Below are positions 56,316 through 64,000 of a stretch of 64,000 bases of DNA, piece after piece (within the stretch, counting starts at the first letter, position 1; the number at the start of each line of letters is the position of its first letter). Source of the stretch: Geomonas silvestris (lineage in GTDB: Bacteria; Desulfobacterota; Desulfuromonadia; Geobacterales; Geobacteraceae); NCBI RefSeq assembly GCF_014193515.1, contig NZ_BLXX01000006.1, positions 62,001-126,000 of the forward strand, in the 5' to 3' direction. Made by a program: the position numbers and the translations under genes. The notes beneath the pieces are model-generated. The model saw nothing but the letters and a program-made list of their open reading frames with translations, had not been told where the DNA came from and did no database searches.

Positions 56316-56885
56316 GTGGAGCCGGTGGATCTCTCCAAGCGGCTGCAGCTCTCTTTTTACCAGCGCGATACTCAACTGGTGGCACGCGAACTGTTGGGGA
56401 AACTACTGGTACGTAGGGTGGGAGATGAGCTGCGGGTGGGCCGGATCGTCGAGGTGGAGGCTTACCTTGGGCCGCAGGACCTGGCGGCGCATTCTTCCAA
56501 AGGACTCACCAAGCGCACCCGGGTGTTGTTCGGGCCGGCCGGGCACGCCTACGTTTACCTGGTCTACGGGATGTACTGGTGCCTCAACGTGGTGACCGAG
56601 GCGGAAGGGAGCGGCACCGCGGTGCTTTTGCGTGCGCTTGAGCCGGTGCGGGGAATCGGGGCAAGGACCCAGGGGCCGGGGCTGCTGTGCAGGGCGCTGG
56701 GGATCGACGGGGAGCTGAACGGTCAGGACCTGACCAGCGAAGAGCTGCACCAGGTCGATGCGCCGCTCGCCGATCCAGCGTTGATCGTGGCCAAATCACG
56801 CATCGGTGTCGAGTACGCGAAGGAGTGGGCCCGGCTCCCGCTCAGGTTCTACCTGGCAGGGAACCCGTACGTCTCACGGAGTTGA
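56316..56885 (+). CDS. 3-methyladenine DNA glycosylase (AAG/Mpg family)
   Basis: 189 residues. Excises alkylated purines. Family motifs are LLGKLLVRR near the N-terminus, the catalytic-Glu segment IVEVEAYLGPQDLAAHS, the DNA-probing YVYLVYGMYWCLNVV, and GTAVLLRALEP. A GTG start at 56316 gives the usual family length; no strong ribosome site precedes it, consistent with coupling to the lipoprotein gene that ends 3 bases upstream. It is convergent with the histidine kinase gene. Confidence 0.93.
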   Translation: MEPVDLSKRLQLSFYQRDTQLVARELLGKLLVRRVGDELRVGRIVEVEAYLGPQDLAAHSSKGLTKRTRVLFGPAGHAYVYLVYGMYWCLNVVTEAEGSGTAVLLRALEPVRGIGARTQGPGLLCRALGIDGELNGQDLTSEELHQVDAPLADPALIVAKSRIGVEYAKEWARLPLRFYLAGNPYVSRS

Positions 56886-56903
56886 CGCGAGAAAGGTTAA
56901 GCC

Positions 56904-58325
56904 TTAGTTTCTGGATACCAGCGGCAGGCGGATCTCCACCTCGAGCCCGGCCTCCGGCAGGTTCCGCGCCGCGACACTGCCGCCGTGCAGTGCCACGGTC
57001 CGTTCGGTAATGGCGAGCCCGATCCCTGTCCCGCCGCTTTGCCGGTCGCGCGCCTCGGCGACGCGGTAGAAGGGGCGGAAGATGTCGCTTAGCTGCTCCT
57101 CGGGCACACCGGGCCCGAAATCCTTCACCCGTACCAGCGCCTGCTGTCCCGGGGTCCGTTGCAGGGCCACCTGGACCGAGCTTCCCACAGCGGTGTAGCG
57201 GACCGCGTTGCGCACCACGTTCTCCAATGCCCGCCGCAATAATTCTCGATTCCCCAGTACCATGATTCCTTCGGTTGGCAGGTACTCGACGTGCCGGTTA
57301 CTCGCGCACGCTTCAAAATCCGCGTCCTGGACCACCTCTGCGGCCAATTCGGCCAGATCGACTTCGCTGCGCTCGGTTCCAGCATCCCCGTCCAGGCGGC
57401 TGAGTGCCAGCAACTCGCCGATCAGCTGGTCCAGGCGCTCTCCCTCTTGCTGGATGCGCTGCAGGGGCGGTTCAGCAGACTCCGGCGACTTCTGACGCGC
57501 GATCTCCAGTGCCACGTTCATCCGGGCCAGCGGGGAGCGCAGCTCGTGACTTACGTCGCGCAAAAGCTGCCGGTGCGCGTTGACCAGTTTCTCCAGCCGG
57601 CTCGCCATCTGGTTGAAATCGTTACCCAGATCAACGATCTCGTCACCTCTTCCCTTGCTTTTGACGGCGACCCGGGTCGCCAGGTTCCCGTTGGCCAACT
57701 CCTGGGTCGCGGACCTGAGCCGGCGCACCGGCGCGGTAAGCCGCCAGGAGAGCCCGTAGCAGACCGCCCCGCTCACCACGAAGGTGATCAGCATCTGCAG
57801 CCAGAACTCGGGCGGGAAGGGCCTGGGGAAATGGGGAGGTGGCGCATTGCCGGGGCCAGGGCCGGTCCCGCTCTCGCTGGCCACCAGGTAGCGGGCTCCC
57901 GAGGGGCCGGTGATCGGCAACACCAGTGCCCCGCGTCCCGGCGCCGTTGCCGCTCCGGGAGCACCTAACTGCCGCTGGACCGCATCCCGGATCTGCGGAG
58001 GGACTTCGCTACTGAGAGCGCTGCCGTCGGCTTTGAAGAAAAAGGCCTGGAGGTGATGCGCCGGCCCCGGCGCTCCGGTTGCTTTGGGCGGGATGGTGGG
58101 CGGCGGCGGGAGTTTTCCATTTTTTTCGTAGCTTGCAACGCTCGCCGTACCGTAGATGGTGAGAACCTCGCTCATAAAACCGGCACGTTCGGCGTCCCAG
58201 CGCCGGCGGTGTTCCTCGTGCAGTGGCGCCAGGCGCAGGTTGAAGGCCAGCAGGAAAAACACCACCCCCGAGAGGATGGTGGCGAGCCAGAAGGAGAAGA
58301 AGAGCTTGCTGAAAATGCTGTGCAT
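56904..58325 (-). CDS. Membrane sensor histidine kinase, CpxA-like
   Basis: 473 residues. N-terminal membrane span (about 9-29), a periplasmic sensor region (about 30-165) with proline-rich and glycine-rich stretches, a second span (about 175-195), HAMP, then HisKA with DVSHELRSPLARMN (phospho-His) and HATPase with ENVVRNAVRYT, DFGPGVP and GGTGIGLAI. The partner regulator ends 8 bases upstream. With a divergent Spy/CpxP-like gene beyond the regulator, the set resembles the Cpx envelope-stress system. Confidence 0.92.
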   Translation of the reverse strand: MHSIFSKLFFSFWLATILSGVVFFLLAFNLRLAPLHEEHRRRWDAERAGFMSEVLTIYGTASVASYEKNGKLPPPPTIPPKATGAPGPAHHLQAFFFKADGSALSSEVPPQIRDAVQRQLGAPGAATAPGRGALVLPITGPSGARYLVASESGTGPGPGNAPPPHFPRPFPPEFWLQMLITFVVSGAVCYGLSWRLTAPVRRLRSATQELANGNLATRVAVKSKGRGDEIVDLGNDFNQMASRLEKLVNAHRQLLRDVSHELRSPLARMNVALEIARQKSPESAEPPLQRIQQEGERLDQLIGELLALSRLDGDAGTERSEVDLAELAAEVVQDADFEACASNRHVEYLPTEGIMVLGNRELLRRALENVVRNAVRYTAVGSSVQVALQRTPGQQALVRVKDFGPGVPEEQLSDIFRPFYRVAEARDRQSGGTGIGLAITERTVALHGGSVAARNLPEAGLEVEIRLPLVSRN

Positions 58326-58333
58326 GAAGATCC

Positions 58334-59050
58334 CTACTGGGCGCGGCGCTCGGCCGCAGAAAAGCCGTACAGGTAGCCGATGCCGCGGATCGATTTGATG
58401 CGGTCGTTGCCGCCGACCCCGGGCCCCAGTTTGCGGCGCAGGCTGCTGACGTGAACGTCGATGCTGCGGTCGAAATTGCCGAACTCCCGCCCCAGCGCCT
58501 GCCGGGTCAGGTCTTCCCGGCTCAACACGGTCCCCGCCTGGCGCAGCAGGGCTTCGCACACCGAAAATTCGATCGAAGTCAGTTCCACCGGTTTCCCGGA
58601 ACACACGACGGTGCGCATCCCCAAGTCCAAGGTCACGTCGCCTACCTCGAGGATGTTGGGCCTCGGCTCGCCGGCCGCAGCCTGCGCCTGGCTGCGGCGT
58701 TGGATGGCACGCAGGCGCGCCACCAGTTCACGGGGGTTGAACGGTTTGGGAAGGTAGTCGTCGGCCCCCATCTCGAGGCCGACGATGCGGTCCACCTCGT
58801 CTCCCCGGGCGGTGAGCATCAGGACAGGCATCTCCGATCCCTGGCGGATGCGCCGCAGCACCTCGAAACCGTTGAGCGACGGAAGCATGACGTCCAAGAC
58901 GGCCATGGCATAGTCGCCGCTCAAAGCGCGTTCTGCCCCTTCGGCTCCGTCATTGACCGAGTCGACCCCGAACCCCTCGGTCGCCAGGTAGCTGCCGAGC
59001 AGCTCACAGAGTCCCGTGTCGTCATCAATGATTAAGATCTTCTTCTGCAT
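58334..59050 (-). CDS. OmpR-family response regulator, CpxR-like
   Basis: 238 residues. Receiver domain (about 1-118: acidic pair IDDD, phospho-Asp in AVLDVMLPSLNG, Lys in PKPFNPREL) and a winged-helix DNA-binding domain (about 140-235, with ISxx-type SSLRRKLGPGVGGNDRIKSIRGIGYLYGF). The start at 59050 follows AGGAGCCAACTGG. It is followed by its kinase and divergent from the Spy-like gene across a 235-base intergenic region that probably contains its operator. Confidence 0.94.
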   Translation of the reverse strand: MQKKILIIDDDTGLCELLGSYLATEGFGVDSVNDGAEGAERALSGDYAMAVLDVMLPSLNGFEVLRRIRQGSEMPVLMLTARGDEVDRIVGLEMGADDYLPKPFNPRELVARLRAIQRRSQAQAAAGEPRPNILEVGDVTLDLGMRTVVCSGKPVELTSIEFSVCEALLRQAGTVLSREDLTRQALGREFGNFDRSIDVHVSSLRRKLGPGVGGNDRIKSIRGIGYLYGFSAAERRAQ

Positions 59051-59285
59051 CCAGTTGGCTCCTACCGTTAAGAATGCCCGCAGTATAACCAGAAACCCTC
59101 TTCGGTATCTGTTAAGAATTGTAAAGAACGTCGGGCCAGTATGACACAAATATCCATATCTCTTGACCCAAATTTACCCCGAAGTGGCGTAGGCTTCGAG
59201 CATCGTATGAGCTTGAATGACTCAGCAGGTCCGAACTTGAAGAGACTGAAGCCGAGGGGAGAGTTCATACAAAGGAGGGTTGAGC

Positions 59286-59798
59286 ATGAAAGGTAGATTG
59301 GCTGTTGTCGTCGGTTCAGCGCTGCTTTTGGGAGGAGCCCTGCTCTGTCAGGCGCACCCTGGTGGGGATTTCTTGGCTCAGGAGAGGGAGGACCGGATGC
59401 CACCGGGCCCTTTTCCGCCCTTTGTCGGCCGTGCCCTTGACCTGAGCGATGCACAGAAAGGACAGATTGAAGCGATTATGAAGGAAGCGCGGGACAAGGA
59501 ACATGCACGGCGTGGGGAGGCCGAGGACCTGCACGAAAAACTGCGCCAGGCAGAGCGAGCCGCGAGTTTCGACGAAACAGCCGTCCGTGGAATTGCCAAC
59601 GCCTTGGCCGGACTCGATGCCGAGCGCCTCGTTGCGCGGATCAAGACGCACTTTCGAATCTCCGCGGTGCTGACACCAGCACAGCGCACCTTGGCGGAGC
59701 GGATGCTGCCGCGCCCTGGTGACCTGCCGGTTCCGCGGCACTGCCGTGACAGAGGTCCGGGCCGAGAAGATGGCCCGGGGGAAAGGCCGCTCTTTTAA
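59286..59798 (+). CDS. Spy/CpxP-like periplasmic protein
   Basis: 170 residues. Signal peptide (about 1-24, ending LLCQAHPGG), followed by a helical body with the LTxxQ-like blocks LDLSDAQKGQIEAIMKEARD and ISAVLTPAQRTLAERM characteristic of Spy/CpxP/CnrX proteins. These are periplasmic chaperones or metal sensors that feed back on Cpx-type kinases. The start at 59286 follows AAGGAGGGTTGAGC. Divergent placement from the Cpx-like regulator suggests direct control by it. The 309 bases after its stop, up to 60108, contain no gene I can support. Confidence 0.85.
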   Translation: MKGRLAVVVGSALLLGGALLCQAHPGGDFLAQEREDRMPPGPFPPFVGRALDLSDAQKGQIEAIMKEARDKEHARRGEAEDLHEKLRQAERAASFDETAVRGIANALAGLDAERLVARIKTHFRISAVLTPAQRTLAERMLPRPGDLPVPRHCRDRGPGREDGPGERPLF

Positions 59799-60107
59799 GG
59801 AGCCGTGTCGGCAGTGGCGCTGTCGTTGTTTACCGAAAATCGAACCTCAATCCGCCGCTATACCTAGCGCGTTATCTTTCATAAAGGATGCTCACATCGG
59901 GCTGAATGCCACCGAGTGTGTGGACTTCGAGGCTGCTTCAGCAACGAACTTGCCGTTGTTGCCGGCCGAGACGGCGCCTGCTCGATAGTGCACGCGGTGC
60001 TCACGTTCCACTGTAAAAACTATGTCGGGACTCACAACATCACGATTACCAGTATCCCTGCAGGTACCAGAACCGGTCGGCAGGGTACTGACAAAGACGG
60101 AGTATCC

Positions 60108-60539
60108 ATGCGAATAGATCCGATCCTTTTTGTTGACGACGATGAACTCTACCTCCGGTTGGTGGAGAGCATTGTCCGGCAACGGGGCATCTACGCCCAC
60201 TATGCAACCTGCGGCGAACAGGCCCTCGAGCTCATGCAGAAGCACCACTTTGAATCCATGGTTACCGACCTCAACATGCCGGGAATGAATGGCTTCCTGC
60301 TCTCGGAAGAGGCGAAACTGCTGCTCCCCGACCTGCGTATCATCATGGTGACCTCCGATGCCACCCAGGAGGTCCGCCGCCTGGCGGCACGCTCCGGCAT
60401 CGAGGAGGTTCTCGAGAAACCTGCCTGCGTAAAGCAGGTTCAAGCGGTGCTTCAGGTTGCCGCGCCGGGGATGGGCCTTTTCTTCCGCCCTCCGACAAGT
60501 CCTGGTATTGATAACCGGCTACCGATGCCCAGTAGATAA
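60108..60539 (+). CDS. Single-domain response regulator
   Basis: 143 residues. Only a receiver domain is present: acidic residues in FVDDDELYLR, phospho-Asp in MVTDLNMPGMNGF, Thr/Ser in IMVTSDA, and Lys in VLEKPACVKQ. A short basic/proline tail follows. There is no output domain, so it acts by phosphotransfer or protein contact. The start at 60108 follows GGAG. Its partner may be the cytosolic kinase at 60766, which lacks a receiver. Confidence 0.9.
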   Translation: MRIDPILFVDDDELYLRLVESIVRQRGIYAHYATCGEQALELMQKHHFESMVTDLNMPGMNGFLLSEEAKLLLPDLRIIMVTSDATQEVRRLAARSGIEEVLEKPACVKQVQAVLQVAAPGMGLFFRPPTSPGIDNRLPMPSR

Positions 60540-60656
60540 CCGCGTGAGCGGGCACCTTTCGGTGACAGTCCTCGCGGCATGCTCCAGTTCCTGCAGCTCC
60601 CCCGTCAATCGTTTTCCACCTCGCTCGTCTCTCCCCGCACCACTCCCGCCCGTCTC

Positions 60657-60684
60657 CTTCCGCCTTGTTGCTGCAAGGCGGAAG
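60657..60684. other. Perfect 11 bp hairpin upstream of the sensor kinase
   Basis: CTTCCGCCTTG (60657-60667) and CAAGGCGGAAG (60674-60684) are perfectly complementary around the six-base loop TTGCTG. No T tract follows on either strand. It sits 82 bases before the kinase gene and could be a terminator of the upstream gene, an operator or a leader structure. Confidence 0.6.
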
Positions 60685-60765
60685 AGTCTCAACTGTGTTA
60701 GTGCAAATTAACAATGCTCCGTTATAATCTGGAAGCGCTCACGGCTCGATAAAGGATGGCTCCGG

Positions 60766-62391
60766 ATGCTTGAAGCAAATCAAAGCGATAGCTGCGCTGC
60801 AGTTGCCGAACTGTATCGACTCTTCTTCAGCCAGATGCAGGAGCCCGCCCTGATTTTAAGGCTCACACCCGGCGAGAAGGAGCCGCGCGTCGTGCCGCTC
60901 GATATGAATGATGCGGCCAAACACCTGACTGGCCGGGTTACTGCCGCGCTTGATGAGACTGCGAGGGGTTCCCTGCTTCCCCAGTCTCTCGAGGTTCCCA
61001 TTCTGGAACACGCCGGGGCTGTGCTTGAGACGGGGCGCCCCGCTGCGTTTCTGCTACAGTCAGCCTCGCTGTGGCACCAGGTGCGCATCCAGGCGTTGGG
61101 CGATGGGGTTATCGGGGTACTGCTGAGCGATGCCACCGCGCAAAAACGTACGGAAGAGACGCTGGCCACGCTGAGGACGCTGAGCGCTGCGCTGCACGCG
61201 ACCGCAGACCTGGAGCTCATCATGGACAAGGTGGCGTGGGAGACTCTTAAGTTGTTAAGCGCTGAGAACAGTCTCATCGCCCTGTGCAGTCCGGACGGCT
61301 TTTCCAGCTACCGCTTCCTGCGGCTGGGAACTGTAGCCCCTGCCGACGCTGCATGGCAGCCGGGGCAGGAGTTGCCGGGGCGCGTGGTCTTCAGCCCCGT
61401 GCCGTACCTAAGCTCCGATGCTCTGCACGACCCGCACATCGATCCCGGTCTGGCGGCACGACACCGGGTGCGCAACGTGATCAGCACACCGCTTTGGGCA
61501 GGGGACGGCAGCATGATCGGTTACCTCGAACTCCAGAACAGGCTGGACGGCGGCGTATTCTCCGAGTTCGACCTGGAGCAGTTAAGCTCGGTGGCCCAGA
61601 TGGCCGCCCAGGCCGTGAAGAATGCCCAGGACTTCCAGAAGATCGCCCAGAACGCCTCACAACTTGAGGAGCGGGTGGCCGAGCGCACCGCACAGCTGCA
61701 AGAGGTGAACGAGGAACTCGATGCCTTCGCCTTTTCGGTCTCCCACGGTTTGCGGGCTCCGCTGCGCGCCATCGTGAGTTTTGCCGGGATCCTCCAGGAC
61801 CAAGGGGAGGGGGGAGGGGACCCCGAACGGGACGCATTCCTAGCGAGAATCATCGCCGTCGGGCAGGACATGGACCAGCTGATCCAGGACCTGCTCGCCT
61901 ACAGCCGGCTCAGCAGCGACGAGATCGCGCTGCAAACGGTGCAGTTGGCTGCTGTGCTGCAGGAGGCTGTGCTGCAACTGCGTCACGCCGGGCAAACCGG
62001 GGATATCGTCCTGGAAGGTGCCCAAAGCTGGCCTTCTGTGCGCGGCAACTTTACGGTACTGGTCCAGGTTGTCTGGAACCTGCTCTCCAACGCACTTAAG
62101 TACGTGGCATCCGGGTGCTATCCCAAGGTGCGGGTATGGACGGAACCGGCGCAGGATGTAGTGCGGCTTTGGGTGCAGGATAACGGCATCGGCATTGCCC
62201 CGGAAAACCAGGAGCGGATCTTCCAGGTCTTCGAGCGTCTGCACGGCGTGGAAAGCTATCCGGGCACCGGAATCGGGCTCGCCATTGCGCGCAAGGCGGT
62301 GCAGCGGTTGGGCGGGCGCATCGGGGTCATCTCGTGCCCTGGCGAGGGAAGCCGGTTCTGGATTGACCTTCCGGCAACCCCCGACCGCTGA
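60766..62391 (+). CDS. Cytosolic sensor histidine kinase with GAF domain
   Basis: 541 residues. An N-terminal region (about 15-130) resembles a PAS-like sensor, then a GAF domain (about 145-300: LSAALHATADLELIMDKV to EFDLEQLSSVAQMAAQAV), a coiled linker (LEERVAERTAQLQEVNEEL), HisKA with SVSHGLRAPLRAI and HATPase with NLLSNALKYV, DNGIGIAPENQERIF and GTGIGLAIARK. The H-box and linker are of the phytochrome/bacteriophytochrome kinase type, but no chromophore Cys context is seen. It lacks transmembrane spans. The next gene is an Rcp1-like receiver, the usual partner of such kinases. Confidence 0.92.
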   Translation: MLEANQSDSCAAVAELYRLFFSQMQEPALILRLTPGEKEPRVVPLDMNDAAKHLTGRVTAALDETARGSLLPQSLEVPILEHAGAVLETGRPAAFLLQSASLWHQVRIQALGDGVIGVLLSDATAQKRTEETLATLRTLSAALHATADLELIMDKVAWETLKLLSAENSLIALCSPDGFSSYRFLRLGTVAPADAAWQPGQELPGRVVFSPVPYLSSDALHDPHIDPGLAARHRVRNVISTPLWAGDGSMIGYLELQNRLDGGVFSEFDLEQLSSVAQMAAQAVKNAQDFQKIAQNASQLEERVAERTAQLQEVNEELDAFAFSVSHGLRAPLRAIVSFAGILQDQGEGGGDPERDAFLARIIAVGQDMDQLIQDLLAYSRLSSDEIALQTVQLAAVLQEAVLQLRHAGQTGDIVLEGAQSWPSVRGNFTVLVQVVWNLLSNALKYVASGCYPKVRVWTEPAQDVVRLWVQDNGIGIAPENQERIFQVFERLHGVESYPGTGIGLAIARKAVQRLGGRIGVISCPGEGSRFWIDLPATPDR

Positions 62392-62513
62392 CCGAACCTG
62401 CCACGTCGCGCGCGGCTGCCGGCCTGCTGTGCCTCAGCCGGGAATGCGCAAACGGGAGACGATAGGCTTGAAACGAAGGATTTTGCTGGAGCGAGAACTA
62501 CCGGAGACGGTCT

Positions 62514-62972
62514 ATGAGCTACGTACACCACACCATCCTGCTTTTGGACGACAACCTCGACGATTCCCGTTTTACCCGGTTGGCACTGCAGCGCGTCGGG
62601 GTCATCACCCCGATCCAGGCGGTCGGACGCCTGGAGGAGGCCCAGCAGTACCTCTGCGCTGAAGGGTGCTACGCCGACGGCGAGCAGTATCCCCCGCCGG
62701 TACTGGTCATGCTCGACATGATGCACTGCAGTTCCGGTCTGGAATTCTTGAGCTGGCTGCGCAGCCAGCCCGCGCTGCGGCGCCTCCCGGCCGTGGTGCT
62801 CAGCTCCTGCAACGACATCGCCGAGATCAACCGGGCCTACGAGCATGGCTGCAACTCGTATTTGGTGAAGCCCCCCTCGTTCAACACCCTTTTGGTCATG
62901 ATGCAGACCCTCACCCAGTACTGGCTCGGGATGAACCAGACACCTGAGCGCAGCACAGGCTTCAGGAGCTGA
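62514..62972 (+). CDS. Rcp1-like single-domain response regulator
   Basis: 152 residues. Receiver with ILLLDDNLDDSRFTRLAL, phospho-Asp in VLVMLDMMHCSSGLEFL, Ser in VVLSSCND and Lys in YLVKPPSF. The insertion-containing layout matches Rcp1/phytochrome-partner receivers. It lies 122 bases after the kinase and 2 bases before the next receiver-PAS gene, so it probably forms one phosphorelay unit with them. Confidence 0.9.
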   Translation: MSYVHHTILLLDDNLDDSRFTRLALQRVGVITPIQAVGRLEEAQQYLCAEGCYADGEQYPPPVLVMLDMMHCSSGLEFLSWLRSQPALRRLPAVVLSSCNDIAEINRAYEHGCNSYLVKPPSFNTLLVMMQTLTQYWLGMNQTPERSTGFRS

Positions 62973-62974
62973 CC

Positions 62975-64000
62975 ATGGATCGCTTGAACCTGCTGCTCGT
63001 CGACGATAACCCGGACGACCGCACCCTGGTGATCCATGAGCTGCAAAAGGAGTTCGCAGGGTTGGCTGTCGAGCAGATCTACCAGGCGGACGCCCTGGAA
63101 CGAGCCCTGCTGGCGCGCCGGTTCGATCTGGTCATCACCGATTACCGGCTCAACTGGAGTGACGGGCTCGAGGTACTGCGCCGGGTGCGTGCCATCCTGC
63201 CGGACTGTCCGGTCATCATGTTCACCGGCACGGGAAACGAGGAGATCGCGGTCGAGGCGATGAAATGCGGGCTGGACGACTACGTGGTCAAGCATCCCAA
63301 GCACTTCAAACGACTCCCCGCAGCGGTTAGTGCAGCGCTGGAAAAGAAACGCCAGCGTTTGGCCCTGGTCTCCAGCGAAGAGGAGTTCCGCCGGGTGATC
63401 CGCTGCTCGCCGGTCCCCATGGCCATCTACGACGACGAGGAGCGCTTCACCTTCTTAAACGAGAAATTCCTGAGGGTTTTCGGCTACACCCACGACGACC
63501 TTCGGGACCTCGACGACTGGTGGGAGCGCGCCTTTACCGATCCCGCCTACTGGCAGCAGGTGCGTCTTACCTGGCAGCACGCCCAGGAAAAGGCGCAGCG
63601 CACCGGCAACGACATCGAGCCGCACCGCTACCGGGTGACGTGCAAGGACGGCACCCAGCGGGTCGTGGAGATGCTCGGCTCCATCATCGGGAACAAGCAC
63701 CTGATCATCCTCAACGACATCACCCAGCAGCGCTATGCCGACGAGCAGCTCCTGCAGCTGGGGGCCATCGTCGAGTCCTCCGACGACGCCATCATCGGGA
63801 TGGACCTGGAAGGGGTGGTGCTGAACTGGAACCGCGGCGCCGAGAGGATCTACGGCTACAGCCGCGACGAGATGAAAGGGCACTGGTACGGGCAGGTACT
63901 CCCGGAAGGGGCCGACAACGAACTGCAGCAGATCCTGGAGAGCACGCGCCAGGGCGAGCACGTTGAACACTTCGAGACACTGCACCGCAGAAAAGACGGC
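62975..64000 (+). CDS. Receiver-PAS-PAS signalling protein, 3' end beyond the window
   Basis: 342 residues visible, still open at base 64000. A receiver domain (about 1-125: LLVDDNPDDRT, phospho-Asp in LVITDYRLNWSDG, Lys in DYVVKHPKHF) is followed by a first PAS domain (about 135-255: FRRVIRCSPVPMAIYDDEERFTFLN) and a second (about 260-342: LGAIVESSDDAIIGMDLEGVVLNWNRGAERIYGYSRDEM). The second PAS is the type that usually precedes a histidine kinase or a GGDEF output, which would lie outside. The ATG at 62975 follows AGGAGCTGACC. Confidence 0.88.
   Translation, partial: MDRLNLLLVDDNPDDRTLVIHELQKEFAGLAVEQIYQADALERALLARRFDLVITDYRLNWSDGLEVLRRVRAILPDCPVIMFTGTGNEEIAVEAMKCGLDDYVVKHPKHFKRLPAAVSAALEKKRQRLALVSSEEEFRRVIRCSPVPMAIYDDEERFTFLNEKFLRVFGYTHDDLRDLDDWWERAFTDPAYWQQVRLTWQHAQEKAQRTGNDIEPHRYRVTCKDGTQRVVEMLGSIIGNKHLIILNDITQQRYADEQLLQLGAIVESSDDAIIGMDLEGVVLNWNRGAERIYGYSRDEMKGHWYGQVLPEGADNELQQILESTRQGEHVEHFETLHRRKDG

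Overview
The window reads as a chromosomal segment of a GC-rich, anaerobic, nitrogen-fixing member of the Geobacteraceae (Geobacter, Citrifermentans or Geomonas type). The indicators are a nifHDK cluster with a fused nifEN, sigma-54 type nif promoters, an Etf plus membrane iron-sulfur oxidoreductase, an operon joining a polyunsaturated fatty acid (PUFA) synthase to ole hydrocarbon genes, and several families of long intergenic inverted repeats. No rRNA, tRNA, transposase or CRISPR array was recognised. The genus is an inference from gene content.

Bases 1-20000 are a nitrogen-fixation island on the plus strand: nifV (5' end cut by the window), nifH, nifD, nifK, nifEN, nifX, a nif-specific ferredoxin, a second NifX/NafY-like gene and draT. 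After a minus-strand SH3-domain gene, a phased repeat array and draG (minus) come nifB, a two-domain acetyltransferase, etfB, a ferredoxin-fused etfA and an HdrD-like membrane oxidoreductase. nifH and nifB share the same leader design: a sigma-54 element, a hairpin with a six-base loop (A at position 1, G at position 4), a conserved TCAC(C/T)TCCAGG, and an intrinsic terminator. This points to ANTAR-type antitermination. DraT and DraG would modify NifH post-translationally. Five of the gaps inside the nif cluster each carry a different large inverted repeat.

Bases 20000-27700 hold mostly secreted proteins: a NucA-type nuclease, an S10-type serine peptidase, a DUF3443 lipoprotein with two DTGS motifs, DUF2844 and an OmpH/Skp chaperone. 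Two small unknown genes follow, then an unusual TPR protein with a C-terminal YhaV-like toxin domain.

Bases 27756-49396 form one minus-strand operon in transcription order pfaD - pfaA - pfaC - oleA - oleB - oleC - oleD - phosphopantetheinyl transferase. Most genes overlap or abut, and three appear to use TTG starts. The PUFA synthase should build a polyunsaturated acyl chain on five tandem ACPs that the transferase activates. OleA-D should join two chains head to head into a long polyunsaturated hydrocarbon. Upstream on the same strand lies the tesA-ybbA-ybbP set.

Bases 54000-64000 contain rubredoxin, a universal stress protein, two lipoproteins, a 3-methyladenine DNA glycosylase, a Cpx-like two-component system divergent from a Spy/CpxP-like gene, and a signalling block of one cytosolic histidine kinase and three receiver proteins, the last cut by the window end.
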